The notes under the pieces: model-generated | Databases searched by the model: none | Seen by the model: only the letters and a program-made list of their open reading frames with translations | What the model was told of the DNA's origin: nothing | In this document: piece after piece, positions 24,970 to 33,455 of the stretch | Layout: the number at the start of each line of letters is the position of its first letter | Numbering within the stretch: the stretch's first letter is position 1 | Translations under genes and position numbers: made by a program | Assembly (NCBI RefSeq): GCF_036227325.1 | Contig: NZ_CP109467.1 | Span: 1,488,001-1,552,000 of the forward strand | DNA: 64,000 bases | DNA from: Streptomyces sp. NBC_01465 | GTDB lineage: Bacteria > Actinomycetota > Actinomycetes > Streptomycetales > Streptomycetaceae | Direction of reading: 5' to 3'

Positions 24970-26295
24970 TCAGCTCTTGTTCTGCTGCTTCCACTCCGCC
25001 TGCGCCGTGTTCAGCTCATCGGCGATCTTGTCCAGGAACGCCTTCGCGGTGACCTTGCCGAGCAGCAGCTTCTGGAACTCCGGCTCGTTGTCGGCCTTGC
25101 TGATGTTGTTCCAGTCCGGCAGGTAGTACGGCAGCTGCACGATCTTCGTGGAGCCGTCCGTCAGCGCCGCCGCCGCGAGCTTGGTCGGCTCCACGCTCGT
25201 GATCCAGGAGTCCTTGGCCGCCTCGGTGTTGGCCGGGATCGCGCCCGCGGACTCGTTCCACTTGCTGTTCTCGGTGTGCGACGCGGCGAACTCGATGAAC
25301 TTCCAGGCGGCCGTCTTGTTCTTGCTCGCCTTGAAGAGACCGAGCCCGTCGACCGGGTTGGAGACCTGGACCCGGGTGCCGCTGTCACCGATCGGGTTGG
25401 GGATGCCGGCGAACTTCCCCTTCAGCGCCTTCTCGTGGTCCTGGTACGAGCCGAGGTTGTGGCTCAGCATCCCGATCGTGCCCGTGTCCCACTGGGCGAC
25501 CATCTTCGTGAAGTCGTTGTTGAGGTCGGCCGACGGCGTCGTCTTCTTGAAGAGGCCGACGTACTTCTCCAGCGCCGCCACGTTCTTCGGGTCGTTCAGC
25601 GTGGTCTTGTCACCGCTCCAGAAGTCGGTGATCCCCGACTGCCCGTACGAGGCGTCGATCGCCTGGGCGATCGATCCGGCGCCACCGCGGATGGTGTAGC
25701 CGAACTTGTTGTTCTTGGCGTCGGTGAGCTTCTCCGCCGCCGTGTAGAACTTCGCCCAGGTCGACGGGGCGTCCAGACCGGCCGCCGTGAAGAGATCGGT
25801 GCGGTACCAGAGCGTGCCGTTGTTCACCGAGGTCGGCACGGAGTACATCTCGTCGCCCTTGCCGCCGGCGGCCTTGACGCTGTCCACCGTCGCCGGGACC
25901 AGCTTGCCGTTCAGGCTGGAGCTCTTGATGCGGTCGCCGACCGGCTCCAGGGCGTTCTGGGCGACGATGTTGGCGAGGTACGCCGTACCGACACCGCCGA
26001 CGTCCGGCAGCCCGCCGCCCGAGATCGCCGTGTCGTACTTCGACTGCACGTCGGCGATCGGGATCGGCACGTACTTGACCTTGATGTCCGGGTTCTTCTT
26101 CTCGAAGTCCTTGATGATCTCGGTCCAGATCTCCGTGCGGGGACCGCCGTTGTTGTCCCAGAAGGTGATCGTGCCCTTGCCGCTGCCCTCGTCACCGCCG
26201 CCGCTGCTGCCGTCGTCCCCGCAGGCGGTCGTGGTCAGGGCGAGAACCGCGGTCAGTGCGACCGCGCTCCCGAGGGACTTCGAGAACTTCGTCAT
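24970..26295 (-). CDS. Sugar ABC transporter substrate-binding lipoprotein
   Basis: 441-aa extracellular solute-binding protein (family 1, MalE-like). The lipoprotein signal ends with lipobox TTAC-GDD. The fold is marked by GTITFWDNNGGP, YDTAISGGGLPDVGGV, MYSVPTSVNNGTLWYRTDLF and the late VDGLGLFKASKNK motif. It delivers a sugar or oligosaccharide to the MalF/MalG-type permeases at 30701-31627 and 29799-30704. Unusually it is the last gene of the operon; its ATG overlaps the GH43 stop (ATGA). By context the ligand is probably a pectin-derived or pentose-containing oligosaccharide. Confidence 0.92.
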   Translation of the reverse strand: MTKFSKSLGSAVALTAVLALTTTACGDDGSSGGGDEGSGKGTITFWDNNGGPRTEIWTEIIKDFEKKNPDIKVKYVPIPIADVQSKYDTAISGGGLPDVGGVGTAYLANIVAQNALEPVGDRIKSSSLNGKLVPATVDSVKAAGGKGDEMYSVPTSVNNGTLWYRTDLFTAAGLDAPSTWAKFYTAAEKLTDAKNNKFGYTIRGGAGSIAQAIDASYGQSGITDFWSGDKTTLNDPKNVAALEKYVGLFKKTTPSADLNNDFTKMVAQWDTGTIGMLSHNLGSYQDHEKALKGKFAGIPNPIGDSGTRVQVSNPVDGLGLFKASKNKTAAWKFIEFAASHTENSKWNESAGAIPANTEAAKDSWITSVEPTKLAAAALTDGSTKIVQLPYYLPDWNNISKADNEPEFQKLLLGKVTAKAFLDKIADELNTAQAEWKQQNKS

Positions 26296-27815
26296 GGTCG
26301 GCTCGTCTCTCTTGGTGTGATCCGGTAGGTGGTGAAGCTCGCGGTCCCGGCGGGCCCCGTGCCCTCGGGTGCGGTGGCGAAGAGGCCGAGCAGGGCTCCG
26401 ACCCAGCGCCAGGGGGTGGCGGTGAAGACAAGTCCCGAGGGGCGGAAGCCGTCCCCGGTGTCTGCGGAGAAGCGGCAGCGGGCGCCCGGTGCGACGTCGA
26501 TACGGAGCCGGGCGCTGCCCCTGGGGGCGGGGCGTGCGTGCGCGGCGTCCCGTTCGCGCTCGGCGACACCCTCGGCGTACCGGTGGACGAGCTGGACCCC
26601 GTCCTCGGTCCGCTCCAGGCCGATCCAGCTGAAGTCGTCGCCCAGGACGGCGAGCCCCGCCCTCGCCCCCAACTCCTCGCTGCCGAGGGTGAGTTCCACC
26701 TCGACCCGGAAGGATTCGGCGGGCAGCCGCTGGGTCAGGACGTGCGGCAACCGGCGCAGGTCGTGCGCGTACGGCGTCCGTACGCAGGTGAGCCGCAGCC
26801 CGTCCCCGCCGTGCGCGACCGTCCAGCCGGGCCTCGGGTTGGCGGTCCACTGCCACTGGCGTCCGTGGCGTCCGCCGGGGAACCCGTCGTCGGTCGCGGG
26901 CAACTCGACGGGCTGCGGGGGCAGTTCGGGCTTGCGGTGTACGAGCACGGGCTCGCCCGCGTCGCCCATCACCGGCCAGCCGCCCTCGGGCCAGCGCACG
27001 GGCTGCAGATGCAGCACCCGTCCGTAGGCGCCCTTCGCCTGGAAGTGCAGGAACCAGTCCTCGCCCGCCGGGGTGCTGACCAGGCCGCCCTGATGCGGCC
27101 CGTTGATCTCGGTGGACCCCTGCTCCAGGACGACCTTCTCCTCGTACGGGCCGAAGAAGTCGCGCGAGCGGAACGCGCCCTGCCAGCCCGTCTCGACGCT
27201 CCCCGCGGGGGCGAGGATCCAGAACCAGCCGTCGCGGAGGTACAGCTTGGGGCCCTCCAGGGTGAACCAGCCGGGCAGCAGGTCGCCGTCGACGATGACC
27301 TTGCCCTCGTCGAGGAGTTCGCGGCCGTCGGGCGACATGCGGTGCCCGGTGAGGCGGTTCTTCACCCCGGACCGCGAGCGGGCCCAGGCGTGCACCAGGT
27401 ACGCCTCACCGCTCTCCTCGTCCCAGAGCGGGCACGCGTCGATCAGCCCCTTGCCCGGCTTCACGAGGTGCGGCGCACTCCAAGGGCCACGTACGTCACG
27501 GGAGTTGACCTGGTAGATCCCGTGGTCCGGGTCGCCCCAGAAGATCCAGAAGCGGCCGTCGTGGTGGCGGATCGACGGCGCCCAGACGCCGCAGTCGTGG
27601 CGCGGGGACGTGAAGGCCGATGCGGGCTCCAGGCGGTCCAGGGCGTGGCCGATCAGCGTCCAGTTGACCAGGTCGCGGGAGTGCAGGAGCGGCAGGCCGG
27701 GGACGCGGCCGAAGCTGGAGGCGGTGAGGTAGTAGTCGTCGCCGACGCGTACGACGTCGGGGTCGGACCAGTCGGCGTGCAGGATCGGGTTGCGGTACAT
27801 GCCGTCGTCGCTCAT
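26292..27815 (-). CDS. Glycoside hydrolase family 43 (beta-xylosidase/alpha-L-arabinofuranosidase)
   Basis: 507-aa cytoplasmic GH43 enzyme with no signal peptide. The N-terminal five-bladed propeller (1-300) begins NPILHADWSDPDVVRVGDDY, with the catalytic-base Asp18. It includes CGVWAPSIRHHDGRFWIF, the LIDACPLWDE acidic strand and the STEINGPHQGGL region with the likely general-acid Glu. The C-terminal ~200 aa form a beta-sandwich (concanavalin-like, DUF1349/GH43_C2 type). It should trim imported arabinose- or xylose-containing oligosaccharides. Coupled by ATGA overlaps on both sides to the PmoA-like and binding-protein genes. Confidence 0.9.
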   Translation of the reverse strand: MSDDGMYRNPILHADWSDPDVVRVGDDYYLTASSFGRVPGLPLLHSRDLVNWTLIGHALDRLEPASAFTSPRHDCGVWAPSIRHHDGRFWIFWGDPDHGIYQVNSRDVRGPWSAPHLVKPGKGLIDACPLWDEESGEAYLVHAWARSRSGVKNRLTGHRMSPDGRELLDEGKVIVDGDLLPGWFTLEGPKLYLRDGWFWILAPAGSVETGWQGAFRSRDFFGPYEEKVVLEQGSTEINGPHQGGLVSTPAGEDWFLHFQAKGAYGRVLHLQPVRWPEGGWPVMGDAGEPVLVHRKPELPPQPVELPATDDGFPGGRHGRQWQWTANPRPGWTVAHGGDGLRLTCVRTPYAHDLRRLPHVLTQRLPAESFRVEVELTLGSEELGARAGLAVLGDDFSWIGLERTEDGVQLVHRYAEGVAERERDAAHARPAPRGSARLRIDVAPGARCRFSADTGDGFRPSGLVFTATPWRWVGALLGLFATAPEGTGPAGTASFTTYRITPRETSRP

Positions 27816-28651
27816 GCGCTGACCGCCTTCCGCACCAGCGCGGCCGCAGCGTCGCGCTCCAGGCGGCCGTCGGCGACGACGGTCAGGATGCGCCGTACCA
27901 GCGTCTGCCCCGCGGCCACCGGCACCCGCTGGTCCCAGGCGAGGGACGAGCCGACCCCGGGGTACTCCTCGGTCCGTACGAACCAGGGGTCGCGCCGGGT
28001 CTCCTCGTTGGCCCCGGCGAAGACCAGCGTCCAGCCGTCGCCGGCCAGGGCGAGCCAGTCGGCCCTGCGGCCGTGGACCGCGTCCTCGCCGTCGCCGTCC
28101 GCGGTGAAGACGGCGGGCCGGCCGGCCTCCTTGGGGGCGCGCCAGAAGAAGCCGCCGTATCCGGCGCCGGGGCGGCCGTTGGTGGCCGGGGAGCCGATGG
28201 AGAGGTCCTCGCCGGTGGTGTTGGTCAGCGAGAAGGTGAAGTCCAGCACCCATGCGTGCGGGCCGAGTTGACCTGCGGCGACCGTACGGTGCTCGCGCAG
28301 CAGCTCACCCGTCCCTGCCGTCCACGCCAGTTCCTCGACGAAGCCGTCGGGGTCGCGGAGCTTCCAGCCGGTGTGGCGCTGGATGCCGTGGTTGTCGAGC
28401 TCGGTGGAGCCCTGCCCGCGGACGTAGGTGCGCCCGCCCCAGAAGTTGCGGCCCGCGACGTCGGGCACGGCGACCCCCGCGCCCAGGTGGTGGAGGTGGT
28501 CGCCGGGCATCTCCTCGGTGACGGCGACCCCGGCGAGCGTGGTGAGCGGATGGAGGTACGGGCGCGGGGAGAGCCGCGCTTCGAGTTCGGGCCGGTAGAG
28601 GTAGCGGCCGACGGGGCGGCCTGCGCAGCGCAGCAGGATCGCATCGCTCAT
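27812..28651 (-). CDS. PmoA/DUF6807 family protein
   Basis: 279-aa protein of the DUF6807 group (often labelled PmoA although unrelated to methane oxidation in function). Recognisable segments are RPYLHPLTTLAGVAVTEEMP, DHLHHLGAGVAVPDV, NFWGGRTYV and GYGGFFWRAPKEAG. The His-rich DHLHH may bind metal or substrate. These proteins commonly accompany Gfo/Idh/MocA oxidoreductases in sugar-catabolic operons, as here, where it overlaps the oxidoreductase stop by 4 bases. The catalytic role is unknown. Confidence 0.8.
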   Translation of the reverse strand: MSDAILLRCAGRPVGRYLYRPELEARLSPRPYLHPLTTLAGVAVTEEMPGDHLHHLGAGVAVPDVAGRNFWGGRTYVRGQGSTELDNHGIQRHTGWKLRDPDGFVEELAWTAGTGELLREHRTVAAGQLGPHAWVLDFTFSLTNTTGEDLSIGSPATNGRPGAGYGGFFWRAPKEAGRPAVFTADGDGEDAVHGRRADWLALAGDGWTLVFAGANEETRRDPWFVRTEEYPGVGSSLAWDQRVPVAAGQTLVRRILTVVADGRLERDAAAALVRKAVSA

Positions 28652-29802
28652 GACGAGTGCACCTCGCTCGGGAGCGCCCAGGGGACGCCCAGTTCGGAGA
28701 AGAGGGTGAGGGTGTCGGCTCCGGCGGCGACCAGCCCGTCGATGCCGTGGACGGTGCGGCGGCGCACCCCGTTCGCGTCCGTGGACTCGCTCCACGCGTC
28801 GGCGGGGATCGCGGCCGGCTCGGGGGCGGTTCGAACCGTTTCGACGACCCGCATGAAGGCGCCCGTCAGGTCCGGGGTGACCAGGAGGTCGGCCTCGCCC
28901 GCGAGATGGGCGACGAGGTTCTCCAGGAGGTCGGTCCTGCCGTGGACGGACTCCTCGGGGCCCTGGCCGGCGCGCTGGACCAGGATCCGGTCGTCCTTGT
29001 ACCAGAAGGTGATACGGCCGCGGGTGCCGTGGACGAGGAGGTACGGCTCGTCCGGTGCGGCGGCGCAGAGGGTGACGGAGATGACGACGGGGGTGCCGCG
29101 CCGGGTCGTGATCCGTACGCACGAGGTGTCGTCGGCCTCGATGTCGTTGGCCCGGAAGAGCTCGGCCTCGATGGTCCCGATGTCCTCGGCGCGTGAACTC
29201 CCGTCCAGGGCTAGGGCGGTGGCGACCGCGTGCGCGAGAGGGTTCGTCAGTACGCCGTCGACGACGTCCGTGCCGCCGATGCGCCGGCGGCCCGCCCAGG
29301 GGGCGCGGCGGAAGTACGCCTCGTCGCGCACCCAGGCTCCGGCGCCGCCGATGCCGGTGACCTCGCCGATCGCGCCCGTCGCGATGAGTTCCCGTACCGC
29401 TTCCAGGGCGTGCGAGCCCATCGACTGGAAGCCGATCTGGCAGTGGACGCCTGCCGCGCTCACACCGTCGGCCATCCGCCGGAACTCCGCGTAGGAGGGA
29501 GCGGGCGGCTTCTCCAGGAGGACGTGCACTCCGCGTTCGGCGGCGGTCAGGGCCAGGTCGGTGTGGGTGGGGATCGGGGTGCAGATGACGGCGATCCCGG
29601 CGCCCGTGGAGTCGAGGAGAGCGGCGAAGTCCGGGGACTGCTCGGGGGTGCCGAAGCCCTCCAGCTCCTTGTCGGTGAGCGGCTTCAGCTCGCAGACTCC
29701 GGCGAGGGTGACCAGGCCGGTGGCCTGCAGGCGGCGGATGTTCTCCAGATGCCAGCGGCCGTGGCCGCGGGCGCCCGCGAGGACGACGGGTATCGCGCTC
29801 AT
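28648..29802 (-). CDS. Gfo/Idh/MocA family oxidoreductase
   Basis: 384-aa NAD(P)-dependent sugar dehydrogenase-like enzyme. The N-terminal Rossmann domain starts VVLAGARGHGRWHLENI, and the family's EKPPAPS motif with catalytic Lys is present. The C-terminal alpha/beta domain includes GGAGAWVRDEAYFRR and DVVDGVLTNPLAHAVATAL with the putative catalytic His. Its likely substrate is a sugar or sugar derivative released by the GH43 enzyme. ATGA overlaps join it to the permease upstream and the DUF6807 gene downstream. Confidence 0.9.
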   Translation of the reverse strand: MSAIPVVLAGARGHGRWHLENIRRLQATGLVTLAGVCELKPLTDKELEGFGTPEQSPDFAALLDSTGAGIAVICTPIPTHTDLALTAAERGVHVLLEKPPAPSYAEFRRMADGVSAAGVHCQIGFQSMGSHALEAVRELIATGAIGEVTGIGGAGAWVRDEAYFRRAPWAGRRRIGGTDVVDGVLTNPLAHAVATALALDGSSRAEDIGTIEAELFRANDIEADDTSCVRITTRRGTPVVISVTLCAAAPDEPYLLVHGTRGRITFWYKDDRILVQRAGQGPEESVHGRTDLLENLVAHLAGEADLLVTPDLTGAFMRVVETVRTAPEPAAIPADAWSESTDANGVRRRTVHGIDGLVAAGADTLTLFSELGVPWALPSEVHSS

Positions 29803-30704
29803 CCCTTCACCGCCCCTGCGCTGAAGCCGGTGACCAGCCACTTCTGGATGAAGGCGAAGACGATCACGACGGGTACGGCCGCGATGACACCGCCTGCCGC
29901 GAGGGCGCCCAGGTCGACGCTGTCCGCGCCGATGAGCGTGTTGAGGCCGACGGGGATCGTCTGCTTGTCCTGCTCGCTGAGGAACATCAGGGCGAAGAGG
30001 AAGTGGTTCCAGCTGTGCACGAAGGCGAAGGAGCCGACCGCGATCAGTCCGGGGCGCAGCAGCGGGAGCACCACGGCGCAGAAGGCGCGGAAGCGTCCGC
30101 AGCCGTCTACCCAGGCGGCCTCTTCGAGGGAGACCGGCACGTTCTTGATGAAGCCGCTGATCAGGATGATGGAGAGCGGCAGCTGGAAGACGGTCTCCGC
30201 GATGATCACGCTCACCAGGGAGTTGATCAGCTGGAGGTTCTTGAAGATCTCGAAGAGCGGGACCAGCATCAGCGCGCCCGGGATGAACTGCGAGCAGAGC
30301 AGGGCCAGCATGAAGCCGCCCTTGATACGGAAGTTGAAGCGCGCCAGCGCGTATCCGCCGGCCAGTGCGACCGCCGTGGTCGCCACCAGGGTGGCGACGC
30401 CGACGATCATGCTGTTCTGGAAGAAGGTCGCGAAGCTGCGTTCGTTCCAGACCTTGTCGAAGTGGTCGAAGGTCATCGGCCAGGGGACCAGCGAGGTCGA
30501 TCCGGCCGGGCGGACGGCGAAGAGCAGCATCCAGTAGAACGGGATGAGCGTGAAGAGCAGATACAGCCCGAGCGGGAGGTAGATCTGCCAGCGCGGTACG
30601 TCGTCGAAGGCGCGCTCGCGCTTCGTGCGGCGTACGGGGGCGGGCGGCCCGGGGGCGTCGGACACGGGGGTGTCCGTGCGCTTCTCGGCGAGTGCGGCGG
30701 TCAC
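29799..30704 (-). CDS. Carbohydrate ABC transporter permease (MalG type)
   Basis: 301-aa inner-membrane permease with six transmembrane segments and the cytoplasmic EAA loop (SLEEAAWVDGCGRFRAFCAVVLP) that docks the ATPase. A basic N-terminal tail (RRTKRERAF) precedes helix 1. Its GTG start at 30704 overlaps the MalF stop (GTGA). Works with the permease at 30701-31627 and the binding protein at 24970-26295. No ATPase is encoded in this operon, so a shared MsiK-type ATPase elsewhere is expected. Confidence 0.93.
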   Translation of the reverse strand: MTAALAEKRTDTPVSDAPGPPAPVRRTKRERAFDDVPRWQIYLPLGLYLLFTLIPFYWMLLFAVRPAGSTSLVPWPMTFDHFDKVWNERSFATFFQNSMIVGVATLVATTAVALAGGYALARFNFRIKGGFMLALLCSQFIPGALMLVPLFEIFKNLQLINSLVSVIIAETVFQLPLSIILISGFIKNVPVSLEEAAWVDGCGRFRAFCAVVLPLLRPGLIAVGSFAFVHSWNHFLFALMFLSEQDKQTIPVGLNTLIGADSVDLGALAAGGVIAAVPVVIVFAFIQKWLVTGFSAGAVKG

Positions 30705-31627
30705 TTTTCGCCTCCGAACTTGCTCAGGCGGAGATAGACGATCGAGCAGAAGAGGAGGATCACGAAGGCGACGGTGGTCAGCGCGGAGGCGTAACCGAAG
30801 TCGTGCCCTTCGATCCCGGTGTTGGCGACATAGAGCGGGAGGGTCGTGGTCTCGCCCGCGGGGCCGCCGCCGGTGAGGGTGTAGAGGAGGTCGACGTTGT
30901 TGAACTCCCAGACGCCGCGCAGCAGGGTCGCCAGGATGATGGCGTCCTTGAGGTGCGGCAGCGTGATGTGGAAGAACTGGCGCAGCCTGCCCGCCCCGTC
31001 GACGGACGCCGCCTCGTACAGCTCCTTGGAGACGGACTGCAGGTCGGCGAGGATGAGGATCGCGAAGAAGGGGACTCCGCGCCAGAGTTCGGCGACGGTC
31101 GCGGCCCAGAAGACGGTACCGGTGTCGGAGAGCACGGAGGTTCCGTACGAGCCGATGCCGGCGTCCGCGAGGTAACGGCTGAAGCCCGTCGAGGAGTTGT
31201 AGAGCAGGATCCAGATGGTGGAGGTCAGCACCCCGGAGACGGCCCACGGCGAGAAGACCATCGCGCGGGAGATGCCGCGGCCGATGAACGTCTGGTTGAC
31301 GATGAGCGCGAGCCCGAGGCCGAGGGCGAGCTGCAGGGCGATCTGGGTGATGACCCACTGCCCGCTGAAGGCGAGCGTCGTCCAGAACTGGTCGTCCTCG
31401 GTGAAGATCCGCTTGAAGTTGTCGAGGCCCGCGAATCCGTTCCGCCAGGGCTTGGTGACGTTGTAGTTCTGGAGGCTGTAGTAGAAGACGCTGATCACGG
31501 GGTACGCGATGAAGCCCAGCATCAGCAGGCCTGCGGGCGCGATCAGCAGATACGGGAGGCGGCGCGGCGTCGCGCTCCGGCGCCGGGGCGGCTTCTTGGG
31601 TGTGGCCACGGCTGCGGCTTGTGCCAT
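30701..31627 (-). CDS. Carbohydrate ABC transporter permease (MalF type)
   Basis: 308-aa permease with about six membrane helices and the EAA loop (ELYEAASVDGAGRLRQFFHI). A Lys/Arg-rich N-terminus (KKPPRRRSATPRR) precedes the first helix (LPYLLIAPAGLLMLGFIAYP). First gene of the six-gene operon 31627-24970; GGAGAAGAG lies just upstream of the ATG. A LacI-type operator is centred 46 bases upstream, so the operon is probably induced by its sugar. Confidence 0.93.
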   Translation of the reverse strand: MAQAAAVATPKKPPRRRSATPRRLPYLLIAPAGLLMLGFIAYPVISVFYYSLQNYNVTKPWRNGFAGLDNFKRIFTEDDQFWTTLAFSGQWVITQIALQLALGLGLALIVNQTFIGRGISRAMVFSPWAVSGVLTSTIWILLYNSSTGFSRYLADAGIGSYGTSVLSDTGTVFWAATVAELWRGVPFFAILILADLQSVSKELYEAASVDGAGRLRQFFHITLPHLKDAIILATLLRGVWEFNNVDLLYTLTGGGPAGETTTLPLYVANTGIEGHDFGYASALTTVAFVILLFCSIVYLRLSKFGGEK

Positions 31628-31665
31628 GACTCTTCTCCGTTCTCTGTTGATTCTGCGTATCTGCT

Positions 31666-31683
31666 GTGCAAGCGCTTTCCAGA
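31666..31683. promoter_or_regulatory. LacI-family operator-like palindrome upstream of the sugar ABC operon
   Basis: Core AAGCGCTT (31670-31677) within GTGCAAGCGCTTTCCA, the central CG flanked by imperfect half-sites. This is the usual form of LacI/GalR-family operators of actinobacterial sugar operons (GAAAGCGCTTTC-like). It lies 39-56 bases before the ATG of the MalF-type gene, where a repressor would block transcription. No LacI-family gene is in this window. Confidence 0.65.
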
Positions 31684-31724
31684 TACCGATCGGAACTGCG
31701 GACGAACAAAGTGCGGGGGTTGCG

Positions 31725-33455
31725 TCAGCCCGCGTACGGGTCCGCGACCTCTCCCGGCCTGGCCAGGAACTCGAAGTCGCAGCCGGTGTCGGCCTGCGTG
31801 ATCTGCTCGTTGTAGAGGGCGCCGTAGCCGCGCTCGAAGCGGGTGGGCGGCGGGGTCCAGGCGGCGCGGCGCTCCGCCAACTCCTCGTCGGTGACGTCGA
31901 GATGGAGGGTGCGGGCCTCGACGTCGAGGGTGATGCGGTCTCCGGTGCGGACGAGGGCGAGGGGCCCTCCGACGTACGACTCGGGGGCGATGTGCAGGAC
32001 GCAGGCGCCGTAGCTCGTGCCGCTCATCCGGGCGTCGGAGATCCGCACCATGTCACGGACGCCCTGCTTGAGGAGGTGGTCGGGGATGGGGAGCATGCCG
32101 TACTCGGGCATGCCGGGGCCGCCCTTGGGGCCGGCGTTGCGCAGCACCAGGACGTGCTCGGCGGTGATGCCCAACTCTGGGTCGTTGATGGTGCGTTGCA
32201 TGGTCCTGTAGTCGTCGAAGACGACCGCGGGACCGGTGTGCTTGAGCAGGTGCGGCTCGGCGGCGATGTGCTTGATGACGGCGCCGTCGGGGCAGAGGTT
32301 GCCGCGCAGGACGGCGACGCCGCCCTCGTCGGCGAGGGGGTTGCTGCGGGGGCGGATGACGTCCGGGTTGTGGACCTGGGCGCCGTCGAGCTGCTCGCGC
32401 ATCGTGCCGTACGAGACGGTGGGGCGGTCGAGGTGGAGCGTCTCCTCCCCCAACTCGGCCAGGAACGCCGGGAGTCCGCCCGCGAAGTGGAAGTCCTCCA
32501 TCAGATACCGGCCGCCGGGGCGGAGGTTGGCGAGGACCGGGACGGTGCGGGCGATGCGGTCGAAGTCGTCGAGGGTGAGGGTGACTCCGGAGCGGCCCGC
32601 CATCGCGATGAGGTGGATGACGGCGTTGGTGGAGCCGCCCAGCGCCAGAACGGTGGCGACGGCGTCCTCGTACGCCTCGGGGGTGAGCAGCTTCGACAGC
32701 TTGAGGTCGTTCCACACCATGTCGACGATCCGCAGTCCGGAGGCGGCGGCCATCCGGTCGTGTCCCGAGTCGACGGCGGGGATGGAGGAGGCGCCGGGGA
32801 CGGTGACGCCGAGCGCTTCGGCAGCGGCGGTGAGCGTGGAGGCGGTGCCCATCGTCATGCAGTGGCCGGGCGAGCGGGCGAGCCCGTTCTCCAGCTCGGC
32901 CATCTCGCAGTCGCCGATGAGTCCGGCGCGCTTGTCGTCCCAGTACTTCCACATGTCGGTGCCGGAGCCCAGGACTTCATTGCGCCAGTGACCGGGCAGC
33001 ATGGGGCCGGCCGGCACGAAGACAGTCGGCAGGTCGACGGTGGCGGCGCCCATGAGGAGGGCGGGGGTGGACTTGTCGCAGCCGCCCATCAGGACCGCGC
33101 CGTCGACGGGGTAGGAGCGCAGGAGCTCTTCGGTCTCCATGGCGAGGAGGTTCCGGTAGAGCATCGGGGTCGGCTTCTGGAAGGTCTCGGAGAGCGTGGA
33201 GACCGGGAATTCGAGCGGGAAACCGCCGGCCTGCCAGACTCCGCGCTTGACCGCCTGGGCGCGGTCGCGGAGGTGGACGTGACACGGGTTGATGTCACTC
33301 CACGTGTTGAGGATCGCGATGACGGGCTTGCCCAGGTGCTCCTCGGGCAGGTAGCCGAGCTGGCGGGTGCGGGCGCGGTGGCTGAAGGAGCGCAGGCCGT
33401 CCGTGCCGTACCACTGGTGGCTGCGGAGCTGCTCGGGGGTTCTGCGGGCGGTCAT
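31725..33455 (-). CDS. IlvD/Edd family sugar-acid dehydratase, probable L-arabinonate dehydratase
   Basis: 576-aa Fe-S dehydratase. Cluster-ligand Cys residues are C58 (DINPCHV), C126 (GGCDKS) and C199 (GHCMTM), with K128 nearby. These positions are within one residue of those I recall for the Rhizobium [2Fe-2S] L-arabinonate dehydratase, and the two adjacent genes fit that pathway. Other sugar-acid dehydratases of the family (xylonate, gluconate) remain possible; dihydroxy-acid dehydratase (IlvD itself) is less likely. It would convert L-arabinonate to 2-keto-3-deoxy-L-arabinonate. The ATG overlaps the upstream DHDPS-family stop (ATGA). Confidence 0.85.
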   Translation of the reverse strand: MTARRTPEQLRSHQWYGTDGLRSFSHRARTRQLGYLPEEHLGKPVIAILNTWSDINPCHVHLRDRAQAVKRGVWQAGGFPLEFPVSTLSETFQKPTPMLYRNLLAMETEELLRSYPVDGAVLMGGCDKSTPALLMGAATVDLPTVFVPAGPMLPGHWRNEVLGSGTDMWKYWDDKRAGLIGDCEMAELENGLARSPGHCMTMGTASTLTAAAEALGVTVPGASSIPAVDSGHDRMAAASGLRIVDMVWNDLKLSKLLTPEAYEDAVATVLALGGSTNAVIHLIAMAGRSGVTLTLDDFDRIARTVPVLANLRPGGRYLMEDFHFAGGLPAFLAELGEETLHLDRPTVSYGTMREQLDGAQVHNPDVIRPRSNPLADEGGVAVLRGNLCPDGAVIKHIAAEPHLLKHTGPAVVFDDYRTMQRTINDPELGITAEHVLVLRNAGPKGGPGMPEYGMLPIPDHLLKQGVRDMVRISDARMSGTSYGACVLHIAPESYVGGPLALVRTGDRITLDVEARTLHLDVTDEELAERRAAWTPPPTRFERGYGALYNEQITQADTGCDFEFLARPGEVADPYAG

